In this document: in pieces, positions 29,747 through 32,500 of the stretch | Position numbering within the stretch: the stretch's first letter is position 1 | How the letters are laid out: every line of letters starts with the position of its first letter | NCBI GenBank assembly: GCA_000277445.1 | Contig: AJWJ01000163.1 | Location: 1 to 32,500 of the forward strand | DNA from: Polysphondylium violaceum | Taxonomy: Eukaryota > Evosea > Eumycetozoa > Dictyosteliales > Dictyosteliaceae | Reading direction: 5' to 3' | Length of the DNA: 32,500 nt | Notes under the pieces: model-generated | Seen by the model: the letters and a program-made list of their open reading frames with translations, nothing else | Told to the model about the DNA's origin: nothing | The model's database searches: none | Program-made: the position numbers and the translations under genes

Positions 29747-31766
29747 ATGTTATTATTATCCAAATCTCATTTGACAGCTGCGGTATCAAGACCGATCTTG
29801 TTAACGAAAGCAAACTTTAATCTATCAAAATCATCATTATATAACACATTGTTTACTCTTTGTGGTAATGATGTTGTTGAATCCTTGACATCAAATTATA
29901 ATTTATCACAAAATCAAAGATATTTCTATTCTACTACTACCACCACCACCACTACTACTATTAGTAATACCAATGATGGCAAGAATAAAGGTAATTACCA
30001 CACTCACTATCCTTCATATTTATTTCCTATATCCCCACATCACCCACTCACGATCAAAACCCTACCTTCTAAATACGTACGTGTTTTAAACTCCATGATT
30101 TGCGAATTTTAAAAGTTCTATTTTGTTTGATTTTACAAATATTAAAGATAACACACATGTTGTTTTTACTCACTACTCACACCATCACATATTCAAATTC
30201 CTTCATATTAATATTATTTTTATCACCACACTCCCCAATAATGACTAAAATAACAATAAACTACGAAATTGTTTATTTACAAATTATCTCTGATTTAAAA
30301 CAACACACCAGTGTTTTCATGGGGTTCTGGATTAAATGGAAAATGTAAGTAAAAACTTTGAAATCATCTTATTTATTGGGTCAATAATCTCACTCACTCA
30401 CTAGTAATGAGATGATGTGTTTGAATGATGTATGGTACTAAATGTCATCATCATTAGCTTGATTATTATAATTAATTAAAATTACTAGATCTCTCAAATC
30501 TTAATTACTAATTTATAAATAATAAATTAAATAGTGTGTCATGGGTTAGAGGAAAAGAAAATAGTGATACCAAAGGAAATACAAATTCCAAATAATAGCG
30601 ATAGTGGCAACAATAATCCAACTCATATTACAACCGGTACAACATATTCAATCATAGCAGCTTTTGATAATGTAAATAATACACCAGTGTTGTATGGGTG
30701 TGGAGATAATAGAGATGCCCAATTGATTGTCGGTAATGGTAAAATCCATTCAATAGCAGATTTAGAGATTTTATCAACTAAAAATACAGTACAGTTGTTT
30801 AAAGATAAACATATTGTTGATTTAGTGTCTGGTACATATCACAATGTGTGTAGACTAGATGATGGTACTTGTTTGTTTTGGGGAACAAGTAATAGTGGTC
30901 AATTGGGAAATCCAGTCTACTCTAGAGTTCAATTTGATCCTTATGATAACAAATTACTAAGTGAAATTGGGATAAAGAAAATAGGATGTGGTACAACATT
31001 TACACTTGCACTCTCAAATCAAGGTCAACTATATTCATTTGGATCTTCATCGTTTAATGAATTGGGGAATGGTGATTGTTTTAATGAAAGAGTGCCTAAA
31101 AAGATAAATAATCCATTACTCGATCAAAGAAAGATTGTTGATATTGCACCAGGATTTTTTCACAACATGGTTTTAGATGACCAAAATACTCTATTGGTAT
31201 GGGGTAGAAATCAAGAGAGTCAGTGTTTTCCAGCAGAGGATGGTATAGGTAAAGGTAGTTTTTGTGATGTTCAAATACTCGATACCAGTATACTTGAAAG
31301 TGATGAAAAAATTGTTAAAATTGGTTCAAGTAGTTTTAATTCATACGTTTTAACTGATAAAGGTTTTATTTATTCAATTGGTTCAAATGAACAAGGTCAA
31401 GTAATGTATTTTTAATATTTATTTATAATATATACAAATTATTAATAATATTAATAATTTTTTATTTAGCTTGGTGTAGGTAAATCATTTGAAAAAGGTA
31501 GATTGAATAAAGTCAATTTACCAATTTCAGTAAAAACATTTTACACAGGTTTTAAATCAATCATTGTAACCGATGGTGAAAGATTCTTTGGCTGGGGTAG
31601 TAATTTTGATCACCAACTATCATTAGAAACGAGATGTGTTTATTTTGATCCAGTTGAATTACAAAATCTAAATGATTTAAACAAAAAGTTTAAAATACAA
31701 AATATATCTATCTCAATGAGCCATACATTATCAATAAATTCTCCATCACAATCACCATCGTCATAA
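29747..31766 (+). CDS. RCC1-repeat protein with presequence-like N-terminus
   Basis: Four exons: 29747-29990, 30312-30344, 30535-31400 and 31470-31766 (stop TAA), about 479 aa. The 33-nt exon 2 encodes VFSWGSGLNGK and was found by homology; phases agree at all joins. Introns are 321, 190 and 69 nt. A later donor near 30079 (C/GTGTTT) also fits and would lengthen exon 1. The N-terminus MLLLSKSHLTAAVSRPILLT, rich in Ser, Leu and Thr with Arg/Lys, resembles a mitochondrial presequence, followed by a Thr run. Seven RCC1-type blades are recognisable: VFSWGSGLNG, VLYGCGDNRDAQ, CLFWGTSNSGQLG, LYSFGSSSFNELG, LLVWGRNQESQ, IYSIGSNEQGQLG, FFGWGSNFDHQL. RCC1 propellers serve as exchange factors or scaffolds; with an N-terminal presequence an RCC1L-like mitochondrial role is possible. 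Confidence 0.83.
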
Positions 31767-32148
31767 TGATAGTGATAATGACACCATGTATAGTTTTTCT
31801 GCTAATTGAATAATCTATTTTTTATTATTTTTTTATCGACTCTAAAGATTGACAGAGGGAATGGGGGTGCTGGGCAAATACAGATTTTATTTTTTCTGGC
31901 AAATAAAAAATATAATTAAAAAAAATGATTGTCAATGTCAGTGTCAATCTCTATGTGAAGCAAATTGAATAAACTCTAAACCAAGATATAAATATGAGAC
32001 TATTGAGCTTTGTTTTTCATTCCTGCAGCAGCATCACTTCAACAAGGTCCCAGCTTACTTTACAACTATTACAATTGTTTTATCCAATTCATAGCTTCAT
32101 ATTACTTTATTTATATTTAAATAATTATCTCTTACTACCCAGACTACC
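31767..32148. promoter_or_regulatory. Intergenic region upstream of the right-edge ORF
   Basis: The 382 nt hold no gene. There is a short repetitive TGTCAATGTCAGTGTCAAT at about 31931-31949 and a TATA-like GATATAAATATGAGA at about 31984-31998. The bases after 32010 are less AT-rich than usual intergenic DNA here and probably belong to the leader of the right-edge gene. Confidence 0.45.
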
Positions 32149-32500
32149 ATGGACTCCTTCTCTGCTCTAAACAAAGTTAAAATCCCAAAGACTCGTTTCC
32201 AAGTTAGAGTGCAGGGTGTTATCTTGCCTTCGATTAAAAGGATACTTCCCCCAAGACCCGTGTACATTACTCCTGTGCCCATTCTTGTCAATCCTCAAGT
32301 TACACTCAACAGCTCCTTTGCCTTTGCTCTTGGACCAAATTCTCGTTTTGCTGGTACCACAATCTGTTACAAAGAATATATATCAATCTTTGAAATAATG
32401 GACCAACAACAAGCTAGCCCTGCTATCATTGATGCCATGTCTCAATATCTCTACAAAGAACTCAAATTTGAAAATACCCCAATACCAAACATGTCTACTA
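32149..32500 (+). CDS. Unknown protein, N-terminal part (runs off the right edge)
   Basis: An ORF opens at ATG 32149 (context ACTACCATGG) and stays open to the window end, 117 codons. It begins MDSFSALNKVKIPKTRFQVR, continues with a Pro/Val-rich part (RILPPRPVYITPVPILVNPQ), and later MDQQQASPAIIDAMSQYLYK. I recognise no domain or signal peptide. Codons ending in C or T (CTC, TCC, GCC, CCC) are more frequent than in the neighbouring single-copy genes, and homopolymer runs are absent. That composition would suit a highly expressed gene or a mobile-element protein such as a retrotransposon gag-like ORF. Without the rest of the frame this cannot be decided. Confidence 0.55.
   Translation, partial: MDSFSALNKVKIPKTRFQVRVQGVILPSIKRILPPRPVYITPVPILVNPQVTLNSSFAFALGPNSRFAGTTICYKEYISIFEIMDQQQASPAIIDAMSQYLYKELKFENTPIPNMST

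Noticed and set aside
32097-32291. Minus-strand ORF of 64 codons at the right edge
   Set aside because: It is opposite the longer plus-strand frame, which has a better start context and stays open to the window end.

Overview
The window reads as nuclear DNA of a dictyostelid social amoeba (Amoebozoa). The evidence is AT-rich intergenic DNA full of A and T runs, compact genes with short introns (mostly 60-85 nt, donors GTAAGT or GTATGT), Asn, Gln and Ser homopolymers encoded by AAT/CAA/TCA repeats, and a gene set typical of that group. I cannot name the species. The base composition looks less extreme than Dictyostelium discoideum, so another dictyostelid lineage is possible.

Layout, left to right: the 3' end of an FG-repeat nucleoporin (+); an MFS transporter with a long disordered N-terminus (-); ataxin-10 (+), divergent from it; an AIG1/GIMAP-type GTPase ending in a CaaX box (-); translation factor eEF1B beta (-); the GID4 degron receptor (+); kinetochore protein SPC25 (-); a type I membrane protein with a seven-repeat FG-GAP propeller resembling an integrin alpha head (-); two tandem GNAT acetyltransferases with mitochondrial-type presequences (+,+); Integrator subunit INTS7 (-); a short-chain dehydrogenase (-); a peroxisomal 4-coumarate-CoA-ligase-like enzyme (-); PDK1 kinase (+); a bZIP transcription factor (-); a 3.7-kb stretch without a recognised gene; an RCC1-repeat protein with a presequence-like N-terminus (+); and an open reading frame of different composition running off the right edge (+). 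Exon joins were worked out by hand from splice consensus, phase and family homology; every joined model closes in frame.

The genes are mostly unrelated housekeeping and signalling functions (nuclear transport, translation, ubiquitin ligase, kinetochore, snRNA processing, organelle metabolism, PI3K/PDK1 signalling). I see no operon-like or defence-like system. The observations most worth a second look are the integrin-alpha-like propeller protein, the CaaX-ended AIG1 GTPase, the tandem acetyltransferases with signs of gene conversion, GID4 without an obvious start codon, near-perfect hairpins in two junctions between converging genes, and the long intergenic region upstream of the bZIP gene, which holds clustered GT-rich boxes, strong splice-acceptor-like tracts and an isolated coding-like or RNA-like island.
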